DNA of 64,000 nucleotides from G963668345 sp965226215. Its GTDB lineage: Bacteria; Acidobacteriota; Terriglobia; Bryobacterales; UBA6623. Positions 26,898 to 35,740 of this stretch are shown in pieces. The translations under genes were made by a program, and so were the position numbers. The stretch is from contig CBDDCH010000002.1 of the NCBI GenBank assembly GCA_965226215.1, positions 2,046,001-2,110,000 of the forward strand, written 5' to 3'. Position 1 is the first letter of the stretch. Every line of letters begins with the position of its first letter. Under the pieces are notes generated by a model that did no database searches, had not been told where the DNA came from, and was given only the letters and a program-made list of their open reading frames with translations.

Positions 26898-28232
26898 ATG
26901 CCGGGCGAAGGAACAATGAGGGCGGGCGGCCAGCGGCCCCGATCAAGCGAACTGTTTGAACGGGCGCAAACCTCCATCCCCGGTGGCGTCAACTCGCCGG
27001 CTCGTGCTTTTCGGGCGGTGGGGGGCGACCCTCCGTTCATCGTGCGCGGCGACGGGTCGTCGCTTTTCGACGCGGATGGTAACGAGTACGTCGACTTCGT
27101 GGGCTCGTGGGGACCGCTGATCCTTGGGCACCGTCACCCGGCGATCATCGAAGCTCTCAACGACGCTCTTGAAAGCGGCACCAGTTTCGGTGCACCTACG
27201 GAACAGGAAGTTGAGATGGCCGAGCTGATCGGCGAACTAGTGCCTTCTGTTGAGATGGTGCGTCTGGTGAACTCCGGCACCGAGGCGACCATGAGCGCAA
27301 TTCGCCTCGCCAGGGGCTATACCAAACGCGATTTGGTGGTCAAGTTCATCGGCTGCTACCACGGGCACGTCGACTCCCTGTTGGTGAAGGCCGGCTCGGG
27401 ATTGGCGACGCTCGGTATTTCCGATTCGGCGGGCGTGCCGCAAAGTCTCTCCGCGACGACGATTCCCCTTCCCTACAACTCTGTAGAGGCGGTTGAGGAT
27501 TGCTTCCGACGCCACGGTGATCAGATTGCCTGTGTGATCGTCGAGCCGGTAGTGGGTAACATGGGCTGCGTCCGACCTGTCGAGGGATATCTCAAGGCGC
27601 TGCGAGAGATCACAACTCGGCACGGATCGCTGCTGGTTCTCGACGAAGTCATGACCGGATTCCGGGTTGCGCTCGGTGGGGCACAGACGCTCTACGGTGT
27701 GCAGCCGGACCTGACAACGCTGGGCAAGGTGATCGGTGGAGGACTGCCGGTTGGCGCCTACGGCGGGCGCCGTGACGTCATGGAACACGTGGCTCCCCTG
27801 GGCCCGGTCTACCAGGCGGGGACGTTATCAGGGAACCCCCTGGCCGTCGCGGGAGGCCTGGCTACTCTCCGCACCCTGCAACAAAACCCGGGGATCTTCC
27901 AGCAACTCGAAGACAACGGCGCACTCCTCGAGGAAGGTCTCGCCAGGGCCGCTCAAAGGGCCGGCGTCCCGGTCACGATCAATCGTCTGGGCTCTATGTT
28001 TACCGTTTTCTTTACCGACAGTCCTGTCACGGATTTCGACTCCGCCTCGAACAGCGACACAAATCGTTTTGCGCAATTCTTCCGCGGGATGCTCAACGCG
28101 GGCATCTATCTGCCGTGCTCCCAGTTCGAGGCCGCTTTCCTCTCGGCGGCCCACGGCCAGGCTGAGATCGAGAGGACGGTTTCCGCCGCTGAAGGCGTTT
28201 TGGCGGACCTGACCCAAACGCCCGCGGAATAG
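26898..28232 (+). CDS. hemL: Glutamate-1-semialdehyde 2,1-aminomutase
   Basis: A 444-residue PLP enzyme converting glutamate-1-semialdehyde to 5-aminolevulinate in the C5 tetrapyrrole pathway. Signatures: SIPGGVNSPARAFRAVGG, NSGTEATMSAIRLARGYT, the CYHGHVDSLL block, cofactor Asp249 in LLVLDEVMTGFR, and the Schiff-base Lys277 in TTLGKVIGGGLPVGAYGG. Length and N-terminus match the family. The GTGAGGAGAA ribosome-binding site decides the ATG. Cytoplasmic. No other heme gene lies next to it. Confidence 0.97.
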   Translation: MPGEGTMRAGGQRPRSSELFERAQTSIPGGVNSPARAFRAVGGDPPFIVRGDGSSLFDADGNEYVDFVGSWGPLILGHRHPAIIEALNDALESGTSFGAPTEQEVEMAELIGELVPSVEMVRLVNSGTEATMSAIRLARGYTKRDLVVKFIGCYHGHVDSLLVKAGSGLATLGISDSAGVPQSLSATTIPLPYNSVEAVEDCFRRHGDQIACVIVEPVVGNMGCVRPVEGYLKALREITTRHGSLLVLDEVMTGFRVALGGAQTLYGVQPDLTTLGKVIGGGLPVGAYGGRRDVMEHVAPLGPVYQAGTLSGNPLAVAGGLATLRTLQQNPGIFQQLEDNGALLEEGLARAAQRAGVPVTINRLGSMFTVFFTDSPVTDFDSASNSDTNRFAQFFRGMLNAGIYLPCSQFEAAFLSAAHGQAEIERTVSAAEGVLADLTQTPAE

Positions 28233-28420
28233 CCGCCCGGCAAGGTAGTACAGTGGTCCGCCCCTGCTGTTCTTTCGGGAGAAATGCGGAGCGGCGCGGG
28301 CTGACTCTCACTGGCTCGCACCTCTTACGAGCGGGCAATCACCGGGCTCCTTTTACGTCTTCTACTCTTTTTCCTCGCCTCCAGAGATGCCGCCTAATGT
28401 ATTGAAAATGTTTGACTTAT

Positions 28421-28490
28421 ATGAAAATTGGCTTTGTTTGGTAATTTTCTTGAGTCGACCGCTTGCGCGGGCAAAAACAGTCATTGGGAA
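28421..28490 (+). repeat. NWLC-type dispersed repeat, copy A
   Basis: It contains AATTGGCTTTGTTTGGTAAT and then GCGGGCAAAAACAGTCATTG, matching 45930-45997 and (first half only) 62190-62220. In one frame it reads NWLCLV; such short sequences are widespread in acidobacterial genomes. Confidence 0.7.
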
Positions 28491-28549
28491 GGTGTAGAAA
28501 ATGCCGCGGACAGCGAGCGTCGCAATGCTCGCTGACGGTAAAAAAGTTG

Positions 28550-28703
28550 CTGCGAAGCCGCTTGTGGCAATCCCCTATGCTGTCATACTTGCTGAGGACA
28601 GCCTCCTGCGTCTATTCTATCGCGGGCGGCTAGGATCTCCCTGGACAGAGGCTCATAGGTTACTGAAAAAAAAGGATGTTGCCTACCGTGACCGGCGGAT
28701 TGG
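28550..28703 (+). repeat. 154-bp dispersed repeat module, copy A
   Basis: It shares GCGAAGCCGCTTGTGGCAA, GCGTCTATTCTATCGCGGGC and GTTACTGAAAAAAAA with 46270-46423, at overall identity I estimate at 75-85%. It lies about 60 bases after the NWLC repeat; the two form one composite repeat. Confidence 0.75.
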
Positions 28704-28856
28704 AGCCGGACCGACAGCGCCCTAGCAGCCCGCTCTAAGGTCGATCACCGGCTGACGAGCGGACATAGCCCCAAGGGTTACGGCGGTCTACGGCAAACTA
28801 CCACGGACAAATGCGGCAGGATGCTCATTCCATGGGAACAACCCAGGACCGACAAT

Positions 28857-29138
28857 ATGAATGTGCGCCCGGAAAGTGTCTCTGGACCGACTATGAAAGG
28901 CATTCTGGCCACTGTCGGAGCCCTAGCCTTGCTGCTATCGGGATTCTTCTGGCTCGGTTACTGGACGGCGGAGCTGGAAGGTCGCGCCCAGCCGGAGATT
29001 ATCTACTTGCAACCCCTCGAAAGCGAAGAGGCGGGTCCGGCGATATCCACCGACGCCGGCGCCTGCGAACCAGCCCCGCAAGAGGAGCTGCAACCCGAAG
29101 ATCCCGAGCCTGAAGCGGTGCAATCGGTCCGCCTGTAG
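28857..29138 (+). CDS. Single-pass membrane hypothetical protein
   Basis: About 93 residues. One transmembrane helix (GILATVGALALLLSGFFWLG) is followed by an acidic, glutamate/proline-rich tail (ESEEAGPAISTDAGACEPAP) presumably on the outer side. Starts at 28821, 28857 or 28893 are all in frame; none has a strong ribosome-binding site. It is convergent with the ferredoxin gene, with 9 bases between stops. No family is recognised. Confidence 0.5.
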   Translation: MNVRPESVSGPTMKGILATVGALALLLSGFFWLGYWTAELEGRAQPEIIYLQPLESEEAGPAISTDAGACEPAPQEELQPEDPEPEAVQSVRL

Positions 29139-29147
29139 GCGAACCGA

Positions 29148-29594
29148 TTATTCTTTCCCCGCTTTCTCGGACGAGTCTCCCACACCCAGGGGATTGCGCG
29201 CGAAAACAAACTCCTCGACGGGCCGGCCGCCGATGATGTGCTCGTTGAGAATCCGCTCCGCAACGGCCGGTGTCACCGAGTGATACCACACGCCCTCCGG
29301 GTAAACCACCGCGATCGGCCCCTGTTCGCAGACTCTCAGGCAGTTGACTTTGCTACGGTAGACACATCCTTGGCCGGAGGCGAGGCCCAACTCGGCGAGA
29401 CGTTTCTTCAGATAGTCCCAAGAACAGTTGGTGACTTCGCGCGGCGCACACTTGGGCTTGGTCTGGTCCGCGCAAAGCAAGATGTGTCGAACGTAACGCC
29501 CTGTGGGGAGGCCGGGCTTCGGAGAGGCGGCAGACTTTAAATCCTGACGCTCGGCCCCGGCGGACAAAGCGGTTTTTTCCTTCATCGGCAACAT
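29148..29594 (-). CDS. (2Fe-2S) ferredoxin-like protein (thioredoxin fold)
   Basis: 148 residues. After a ~33-residue unstructured leader comes the thioredoxin-like [2Fe-2S] domain: YVRHILLCADQTKPKCAPRE with the first two cluster cysteines, and VNCLRVCEQGPIAVVYPEGVWY with the CxxxC pair. This is the pattern of stand-alone ferredoxins and NuoE-type proteins. An electron carrier of unknown partner. The start is either 29594 or the ATG three codons later. Confidence 0.9.
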   Translation of the reverse strand: MLPMKEKTALSAGAERQDLKSAASPKPGLPTGRYVRHILLCADQTKPKCAPREVTNCSWDYLKKRLAELGLASGQGCVYRSKVNCLRVCEQGPIAVVYPEGVWYHSVTPAVAERILNEHIIGGRPVEEFVFARNPLGVGDSSEKAGKE

Positions 29595-29672
29595 ATTATA
29601 TCGGGATCGTGGAATCGATGACCATGGTCGAAAGACTGCCGGCCGGGTGGAGCAGGATGGAAAAGCCTGTCC

Positions 29673-29701
29673 TTGCCGTGGGAAACGCTATAGGATATAA
29701 G
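29673..29701 (+). promoter_or_regulatory. Candidate sigma-70 promoter for the VWFA gene
   Basis: TTGCCG and TATAAG with a 17-base spacer, 75 bases before the ATG at 29776. Confidence 0.4.
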
Positions 29702-29775
29702 TAACCGGACAGGGCCCGCGAGAGTCCAACATCGTGGGGAGGTTCTTGGAACCTCAACCGGAACCAGGGGGAACG

Positions 29776-30906
29776 ATGATACGCCGGCGATCAAGTGTAA
29801 GGTTGTCATTCCTTGTCGGAGCCTTCTTTCTCGTCGGCGCCGCTTACCAGGCGCTCCCTCAAAAGGCCGGGCCGCTATCGAAAGGGCCGCGGCGGGTACC
29901 GGGACCCACGGCTCCCCGCACTTCCGACCCGGAAGACCTGGCGCCGATCGAAGCGCGCACGCGCCAGGAAATCCCCGAGGATTTGCCCCTGTTCACCGCC
30001 GACACGAACGTCGTTCAAGTACACGTAGCTGTAGTGACGAAGGGCGGCCAACCGATTCCGAACATTCCCCGGGGCAACTTTCGAGTTCTCGAGGACGGAG
30101 TGCCTCAAAAGGTCCTCACTTTCGGCCACTCCGAGGCGCCGATGACCGTCGCCTTGGTCATCGAGTTCAGCAACCTCTACCAGCGTTTTTGGAGTGAAAG
30201 CTGGTATCAGACCCTGCAAGCAGCTTACGGCTTCGTCGAGACGCTAAAGCCCGAGGACTGGGTCGCGGTCGTGGCCTATGACCTGCGGCCGGAAATCCTC
30301 AGCGACTTCACCCAGAACCGGCGCGAGACCTACGAGGCGATGCGGCGGCTGCGCATCGCGGGATTCTCGGAATCGAACCTGTATGACGCGCTGACCGACA
30401 CGATCACGCGCATGAAAGCCATCGAGGGACGCAAGGCGATCGTGTTGATTTCCTCGGGCGTCGACACGTTCAGCAAGCTGACCTTCGGCAAGGCGCGGCG
30501 CATCATACAGGACGGTGACGTGACCATCTACGCCATCGGCTTAATGCAGGCCTTGCGGATGTTTTACGACTCCCGCATGGGGTCGATCCAGCGCATGGAT
30601 TTCCTACAGGCCGACAACCAGCTGAGAACCTTCTCGCGAGAAACGGGCGGCATGTCTTTCTTCCCGCGCTTCTACGGGGAGTTTCCTACCATCTTCCAAA
30701 ATATCCGCATTTCCATGCGGCAGCAGTACGCGATGACGTACCAGCCGACGAACACGAAACGCGACGGCAAGTGGCGCAAGATCGAAGTACGCCTGGTCAA
30801 TCCCAAAACCAACAAGCCGTTGCGGGTAACGAACCAGAAGGGCAAGTCTCTCAAGTACCAGATCATGGCCAAGCGCGGCTATACGGCTCCTCGAGAAGTG
30901 GAATAG
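29776..30906 (+). CDS. VWFA-related acidobacterial domain protein
   Basis: 376 residues. An N-terminal membrane/secretion segment (LSFLVGAFFLVGAAYQALP), a proline-rich linker, then the acidobacterial VWFA-related module: VVQVHVAVVTKGGQPIPNIP, FRVLEDGVPQKVLTF, and a von Willebrand A fold with a degenerate MIDAS (VIEFSNLYQRF in place of DxSxS), ending QYAMTYQPTNTKRDGKWRKI. A GGGGGAA site precedes ATG 29776; the longer in-frame start at 29734 is unlikely. The family is strongly enriched in Acidobacteriota, which supports the taxonomic reading. The role is probably protein-protein interaction at the cell envelope. Confidence 0.93.
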   Translation: MIRRRSSVRLSFLVGAFFLVGAAYQALPQKAGPLSKGPRRVPGPTAPRTSDPEDLAPIEARTRQEIPEDLPLFTADTNVVQVHVAVVTKGGQPIPNIPRGNFRVLEDGVPQKVLTFGHSEAPMTVALVIEFSNLYQRFWSESWYQTLQAAYGFVETLKPEDWVAVVAYDLRPEILSDFTQNRRETYEAMRRLRIAGFSESNLYDALTDTITRMKAIEGRKAIVLISSGVDTFSKLTFGKARRIIQDGDVTIYAIGLMQALRMFYDSRMGSIQRMDFLQADNQLRTFSRETGGMSFFPRFYGEFPTIFQNIRISMRQQYAMTYQPTNTKRDGKWRKIEVRLVNPKTNKPLRVTNQKGKSLKYQIMAKRGYTAPREVE

Positions 30907-31032
30907 CCTGCCTTTCTCGAATCAAACGCGCAGTTTCTGTTGCGCTGACGAATCGCTGTCCATCGGAAAGCGCGGAACGCGCCCGTTGTCAAGCTGTCGA
31001 TCCCTCGATTTTCCAGTCACATCGAAGACGTG

Positions 31033-31061
31033 TTGACATCCTTGTCGCACATTGATACTCT
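31033..31061 (+). promoter_or_regulatory. Candidate sigma-70 promoter for the response regulator
   Basis: A consensus TTGACA and a TACTCT -10 box separated by 17 bases, about 40 bases before the ATG at 31103. Confidence 0.5.
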
Positions 31062-31102
31062 GTCCGCCGATTGAAACTCAAAGAAGGCTGGGCGCTCTGC
31101 GG

Positions 31103-31534
31103 ATGAAGCAACAACAACCTCTTCGAATCCTATTGATCGATGACAACAAACATGGTCTTGTCGCACGCCGCAGCGTTCTAGAGGATCTTGGTTACGCTGT
31201 CGAGACGGCGAAAAGCGGCCGCTCAGGGCTTGAAAAGTTCGACCGGGAACCTTTTGACTTGGTGGTCACTGACTATCGCATGCCGGAGGTCTCCGGCCTC
31301 GAGGTTCTGCAGGGAATTCGCGAGAGAAACAAGCGGGTCCCCGTAGTGATCCTTTCCGGGTACGCCGAGAAGCTGGGCTTGACACAGAAGTCAACCGGGG
31401 CCGACGCCGTTCTAGCGAAGGGTCCCACCGAAGCGCAGGATCTCGTCCGAGCCGTGGCGAGACTTCTCAAGAAGAAGCCCCGTTCGGCCCTCCCGCGCCA
31501 CAGATCGGATCGCGCGTCCGGCGGGATCTCCTAG
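31103..31534 (+). CDS. Single-domain response regulator
   Basis: 143 residues consisting of one receiver domain plus a basic tail. The acidic pair is LLIDDNK, the phospho-acceptor Asp is in LVVTDYRMPEVSG, the switch Ser is in VVILSGYAEK, and the conserved Lys is in AVLAKGPTEAQ. It has no output domain, so it probably acts by protein contact (CheY-like). ATG 31103 is preferred to the in-frame 31052. The UPF0173 hydrolase starts 14 bases after its stop, implying one operon. No histidine kinase is nearby. Confidence 0.93.
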   Translation: MKQQQPLRILLIDDNKHGLVARRSVLEDLGYAVETAKSGRSGLEKFDREPFDLVVTDYRMPEVSGLEVLQGIRERNKRVPVVILSGYAEKLGLTQKSTGADAVLAKGPTEAQDLVRAVARLLKKKPRSALPRHRSDRASGGIS

Positions 31535-31548
31535 CGGGGAGGAGGCCC

Positions 31549-32259
31549 ATGTCATCGACCCTCGACATTATCTGGTTGGGGCACTCGAGCTTCGAGGTTC
31601 ATCTTTCCAGCGGAGAGGTGATCCTGATCGATCCCTGGTTTGACGGCAACCCTTCCTATCCAAAAGATCACCGACTGGATCGTGTGGACGCCGTGCTGGT
31701 CACGCATGGTCACCCGGACCATATCGGCAGCCTGTTGGAAGTGGCGAAACGTTTCAAGCCGCCCGTCGTGGCGATCTACGAAATCTGCCAGTGGCTGGGC
31801 GCCAAGGGTGTCGGCAACGTGCTGCCCATGAATAAGGGAGGAAGCCAGTCCGTTGCCGGCGTCAAGGTCACGATGACCCACGCCCAGCACAGCAGCGTCA
31901 TCATCGAGGACGACGGGCAGCTGGTTTACGGCGGCGAGCCCGCGGGTTATGTCGTGCGGGCGCCCGACGGCCCTAGCTTCTACCACGCCGGCGACACCTG
32001 TGTCTTCGGCGACATGCAGCTCATTCGGGAACTTTACAGGCCCGAACTGGCGATGCTTCCCATTGGGGACCTGTTTACGATGGATCCCCGCGAAGCGGCC
32101 CTCGCTTGCCGCTTCCTCAAGCCCTCCAAAGTCATCCCCATGCACTACGGAACTTTTCCGGTGCTCACCGGAACGCCCGAGCAACTGCGAGAGCATCTCA
32201 AAGACCAGCCGGAAACCGAAGTCGTCGTCCTCAAGCCGGGCGAGCCGTATCGGTGGTAG
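31549..32259 (+). CDS. UPF0173-type metal-dependent hydrolase (MBL fold)
   Basis: A 236-residue metallo-beta-lactamase-fold protein. It has the start LDIIWLGHSSFEV, metal motif LVTHGHPDHIGS, then FYHAGDTCVFGDM and the C-terminal ligand HYGTFPVLTG. It matches the UPF0173/YtkL family, whose substrate is uncertain. A strong GGGGAGGAGG ribosome-binding site lies in the 14-base spacer from the response regulator, so they are cotranscribed. Confidence 0.95.
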   Translation: MSSTLDIIWLGHSSFEVHLSSGEVILIDPWFDGNPSYPKDHRLDRVDAVLVTHGHPDHIGSLLEVAKRFKPPVVAIYEICQWLGAKGVGNVLPMNKGGSQSVAGVKVTMTHAQHSSVIIEDDGQLVYGGEPAGYVVRAPDGPSFYHAGDTCVFGDMQLIRELYRPELAMLPIGDLFTMDPREAALACRFLKPSKVIPMHYGTFPVLTGTPEQLREHLKDQPETEVVVLKPGEPYRW

Positions 32260-32615
32260 GCTGAGCGCGGGCACGTTTGCCCCCGCAGGTGGCCGGGGCG
32301 GGGCTGGATTCCCTCGAAGATTCGGAATTGCAAAAATCCCACGCCTAGCGTAGCGAGTCGGATCGTATCGCCTGTACTTCTACAGCGGCCCACCCAAGGG
32401 GATGAAAACCGGTGAGTTTTCGGTCGGGTCTATGGCGCAATAGTAGCCCAGACACTTGGCCTGTCACTGGCGTTCCAGGCTCAGCTTCCTGCTGACGCGC
32501 ACCCTTGCGACGAGCGAAGCTGAGCCGCGAGCGCAAGCGAGCGGTCATGGGCCTCACAGCCCACCCAAAGCAATGAAAGCCCGTGGGTTTTCGACAGAGC
32601 TGTTGGAGGTTGGGC
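32260..32615. other. Intergenic region with short GC-rich repeats
   Basis: It contains two similar stretches, CCACCCAAGGGGATGAAAAC near 32390 and CCACCCAAAGCAATGAAAGC near 32560, forming a direct repeat about 170 bases apart. No gene is seen. Confidence 0.45.
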
Positions 32616-32883
32616 ATGGGTATTTTGGCCGTAGCAGCCGATGAGCGAGTGAAGGATGTGAACTTCGGCCCTGACACGGTCAGCGTCGAGCTGATGGACG
32701 GGCGCATCATAACGGCTCCGCTCGCCTGGTACCCGAAGTTACTCAACGCGACGGCCAAAGAGCGAGCGAATTGGACCGTATCCGGGGGGGGGCTACGGTA
32801 TCCGCTGGCCCGAGCTCGACGAAGATCTCAGCACCGAGGGTCTGCTGCGGGGCGCGCCATCGCCAAGCAAACCGAACGGCTAA
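32616..32883 (+). pseudogene. DUF2442 domain protein with a one-base frameshift
   Basis: ATG 32616 has a GGAGG site and opens MGILAVAADERVKDVNFG, a typical DUF2442 start, followed by LMDGRIITAPLAWYPKLL. At a run of nine G (32784-32792) the frame must shift by one base to continue with YGIRWPELDEDLSTEGLLRG, the conserved DUF2442 C-terminus, ending at TAA 32881-32883. With eight G the gene would be an intact ~89-residue protein. It is therefore either a slippage mutant or a homopolymer error. DUF2442 proteins often accompany toxin-like DUF4160 genes; none is present here. Confidence 0.8.
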
Positions 32884-32970
32884 CCCGTATTCCCACGACA
32901 GCAGTGGCGGAACGCGCCACTGCGCCCGCCCGACGGTGCTTTTCAGCAAATGGAGTTTGTACTGGGAGAA

Positions 32971-33717
32971 TCAGACGCGGTTAATGAGCGTTGCCACGTA
33001 GGCTGCCCCGAAACCGTTATCGATATTGACGACAGAAACGTTGCTCGAGCAACTGTTCAGCATCCCCAACAAGGCCGCTAGCCCGCCAAAGCTTGCCCCG
33101 TAGCCGACGCTCGTAGGCACGGCGATAACGGGTACCGCCACCAAGCCGCCGACCGCGCTCGGCAGCGCTCCCTCCATACCGGCCGCGCAAATGATGACCC
33201 GGGCGTTCACGAGTCGGTCGCGGTTCGACAGCAGCCGATGGATGCCGGCCACACCCACGTCGTAAATCGTGTCGATTTCATTACCCATCACTTCGGCCGT
33301 GACTTGAGCCTCTTCGGCCACCGGAAGGTCGGCGGTTCCGGCGCATACGATAGCGATCTTGCCTTTGCCCCGAATGCGCCGGTCCGCCCAAACCCGGATC
33401 GCCCCCGAGCGCGGAAAATATTCCGCGTCTTCGTTCAGGCCTCTGATCGCCTCGGCCATTTCCTCGCTGGCGCGAGTGATCAGAAGGTTTTCCGATTGCT
33501 CCAGCAGCCGCTTCGAGATCTCGACTACTTCCTCCACCGTCTTGCCGCGGCCGAGGACAACCTCGGGCATACCGTGCCTCAGCGCGCGGTGGTGGTCGAC
33601 CTTGGCGAACCCCAGGTCCTCGAACGGCAGATGCTCAAGCTGCTGAAGCGCCTGGTCGGGCGCGATCGACCCGTCCTTGACCGCTTCCAAGAGTTTCCGA
33701 AGCTGGCTTTCCTCCAT
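32971..33717 (-). CDS. larB: Nickel-pincer cofactor biosynthesis protein LarB
   Basis: A 248-residue protein of the AIR-carboxylase-like family. LarB carboxylates and hydrolyses nicotinate adenine dinucleotide in the first step of nickel-pincer (NPN) cofactor synthesis. The C-terminal domain carries IAIVCAGTADLPVAEEA, MEGALPSAVGGLVAVPVIAV, and PTSVGYGASFGGLAALLGML, all typical. The N-terminal block ends around RALRHGMPEVVLGRGKT. LarC and LarE are not in the window. A DUF192 lipoprotein gene ends 17 bases upstream on the same strand. Confidence 0.95.
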   Translation of the reverse strand: MEESQLRKLLEAVKDGSIAPDQALQQLEHLPFEDLGFAKVDHHRALRHGMPEVVLGRGKTVEEVVEISKRLLEQSENLLITRASEEMAEAIRGLNEDAEYFPRSGAIRVWADRRIRGKGKIAIVCAGTADLPVAEEAQVTAEVMGNEIDTIYDVGVAGIHRLLSNRDRLVNARVIICAAGMEGALPSAVGGLVAVPVIAVPTSVGYGASFGGLAALLGMLNSCSSNVSVVNIDNGFGAAYVATLINRV

Positions 33718-33734
33718 GTACTGGAAGAGGATAG

Positions 33735-34190
33735 CTAAAAACTGAGCCGGTCGCCAACCTGCAGGCCCTGCGCGGCAGCTTGCCCGCCCGCGAGTTCGAG
33801 CACATACTGGGCGGGCATGCCTTCTCCGTAGTTAGGGCAAGCGGCGGGGTTCTTTGCCGGGCAAGGTGGCGTGTCGGCCGAGATGTAGACGATGCGCCGG
33901 TCCGCATCGATCCACAAAATATCGAGTGCGATGAGGGTTTGGTACATGTAGAAGGACCGCGGCTGCATGTCGGCAAAAACGAACAGCATGCCATGATCAG
34001 CAGGTACGTGATCCCGAAACATCATCCCCGTCTGGTGCTCCTGGGGAGTTATCGCCACCTCCGCCCGGATCTTTGCTCCGTTGGGCAAGGTTACCGGCAT
34101 CGTCTGCAGCACCGCATAGGTGTCCGGCGCCGGCGGCGACGAGCAGGCTATCCAGTAGGAAGCGCACAGACAGAGAACAAGCGGACCCAT
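33735..34190 (-). CDS. DUF192 domain lipoprotein
   Basis: 151 residues. A hydrophobic leader with a probable lipidation Cys (LCASYWIACSSPP) is followed by the DUF192 fold: AEVAITPQEHQTGMMFRD, HGMLFVFADMQPRSFYMYQT, LDILWIDADRRIVYI and a C-terminal VLELAGGQAAAQGLQVGD. In this family tyrosine often reads as the usual W in the FWM motif; here FYMY. Function unknown, periplasmic. ATG 34190 is taken over the longer frame start 34319, which would hide the signal. Confidence 0.88.
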   Translation of the reverse strand: MGPLVLCLCASYWIACSSPPAPDTYAVLQTMPVTLPNGAKIRAEVAITPQEHQTGMMFRDHVPADHGMLFVFADMQPRSFYMYQTLIALDILWIDADRRIVYISADTPPCPAKNPAACPNYGEGMPAQYVLELAGGQAAAQGLQVGDRLSF

Positions 34191-34322
34191 CCGCGACCCC
34201 GTGGCTGTTCGAGACTGAAGTGCGGAGCCGAACACGCGGTTTGAGTGTAGCCTGAGAGTAGAGGAAGGGCTCGGTTGTCGGATAGGCCGTATGAACCCTG
34301 CAAGCTTGCGGACCCTCACCCC

Positions 34323-35123
34323 ATGATACTAATTGCAATACCGATCGCTGTAGCGCTGTTCGCGGTTACTGCGTCCGCAGGTCCGAGCACCCAGCAGCTT
34401 GAAGCTCTCATCGACGAAGCGGAAGTCGTTGCCGCAGTCAGGATTCTTTCCACCGACTATCGCGCCACGGCCGCGGACGGCCCGATGTACGCTGATGCGA
34501 AACTGCTCAAGGTTATCAAAGGGGATCTTTCGAGAGCGCAAAGGATTCACTTTGGCGCCAGCGCCTGGGTGGGGCCGACCTACAGTGCTGGTCAGGAAAG
34601 GATCGTCTTTCTTGCCCGGGTAGCCGGCGGTCACGGGTACTACAAGAACGCACGTTGGAGTAGCTTGGAGGCGGGAAAGGTTGACCTCTACTTTCTCCAC
34701 CAGGAGATCGACGAGCTATTGGAAGCCACCTTGCGGGAGTTTCTCCGCAGCCTGGCTCATGCGGAAAGTTCTCTCCCCAAGCTGGAGTGTAAGCTCGTTC
34801 GCACCACTGCCGGGAACCTTCAATTATCCGTCAAGCTGACGAACGTAGGCGATCGGACACTCTGGTTCCACATGTCCGGGCTGCGGGTCAGTTTCGAAGC
34901 TCGTCAAGTGAGACACGCTCTCTCAATCGATTGGCACGCGGACGACAAAGACAACTGGTTCCCGCTTCCACCTGGGTCGGTTCTTTCGGGCTACGCCATT
35001 ATGGGGGAAGAGCAAGTTGCCGCCGCCGGGGAGTTGACCATCACGCTCGGCCATAATAGCGCTCGTTTCCCCGAGTCTGCCTGGCTGGGCTTTCAGACCG
35101 TCAAGCTGCGCGTTCCGGAATAA
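34323..35123 (+). CDS. Exported hypothetical protein
   Basis: 266 residues with a signal peptide (ILIAIPIAVALFAVTASA). The body has an N-terminal half like secreted proteins that respond to transaction-like motifs (EAEVVAAVRILSTDYRA, FGASAWVGPTYSAGQERIVFLA) and a C-terminal immunoglobulin-like beta domain (CKLVRTTAGNLQLSVKLTNVG). I recognise no named family. Divergent from the DUF192 gene, with 132 bp between starts. Confidence 0.65.
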   Translation: MILIAIPIAVALFAVTASAGPSTQQLEALIDEAEVVAAVRILSTDYRATAADGPMYADAKLLKVIKGDLSRAQRIHFGASAWVGPTYSAGQERIVFLARVAGGHGYYKNARWSSLEAGKVDLYFLHQEIDELLEATLREFLRSLAHAESSLPKLECKLVRTTAGNLQLSVKLTNVGDRTLWFHMSGLRVSFEARQVRHALSIDWHADDKDNWFPLPPGSVLSGYAIMGEEQVAAAGELTITLGHNSARFPESAWLGFQTVKLRVPE

Positions 35124-35740
35124 CGAGAGCGTGCATCCGAGAACCGGACAGAGCCGCGCCGTCAGGGGCGGGGCCCCGCGCGCGAGAACCGGACAGAGCC
35201 GCACCCGTCAGGGTGAGGGCCCGCGGCGAGAAGCGTACAGATTCGCGTCGACCGAAGGCTTGGGCCCGCAGGCTAACGCCCACGGCTCTGTGCGGCTATG
35301 TTCGGCCAGCCGACTGTCTACGCCAAACGGTTGGGGCAACGCGGCTCTGTTCGCAAGTGAAAAACGCCACTACACAGCGGCAGATGAATGACCAAACCGG
35401 CCCCGTCAGGGGCCACAACAATCTCAGCCCACGGCTTCAGTGGGAAAAAGGAGCAGTTCGGGGAAGCCCTGGAATGGGCGACACAAGGGACCGCATCCCT
35501 AAACCGGCGCCGTCAGAGGCAGCAGCATCGACGGAATTTCTATCTCAATTGTCGCTCGGCCCCAGCCGTTTCAGCTCTTCAAACCAGTTCTCGACGACGA
35601 TGAATTGTGTCGGTGGGGACGTACCGGATTGCCGGTCGCTACCGCGCCGAGTTCGTCGGTGATCCTTAGTCGTAGATAGTGTAGCCGATCATATTCGCGT
35701 CGGTTTGCCGAGCGCCGCCCAGAACGTAGGGCGCATCGTC
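35124..35740. other. Repeat-rich intergenic region
   Basis: About 617 bases, no gene seen. Two direct ~37-bp repeats at 35139-35174 and 35183-35220 share GAGAACCGGACAGAGCCGC and CCGTCAGGG; an inverted relative occurs at 45995-46027. The rest is GC-rich and featureless. Confidence 0.6.
35139..35220 (+). repeat. Two tandem copies of a GC-rich ~37-bp repeat
   Basis: Unit: GAGAACCGGACAGAGCCGC, then C(C)CGTCAGGG and a GGCCC tail, with starts 45 bases apart. The reverse complement recurs at 45995-46027 (GCCCTGACGGGCGCGGCTCA). Confidence 0.7.

Larger units (their letters stand above)
28233..28856. other. Repeat-bearing intergenic region
   Basis: No gene is seen. It holds two dispersed repeat modules (28421-28490 and 28550-28703) that recur in the same order in the gap at 45784-47384. 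Confidence 0.6.
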
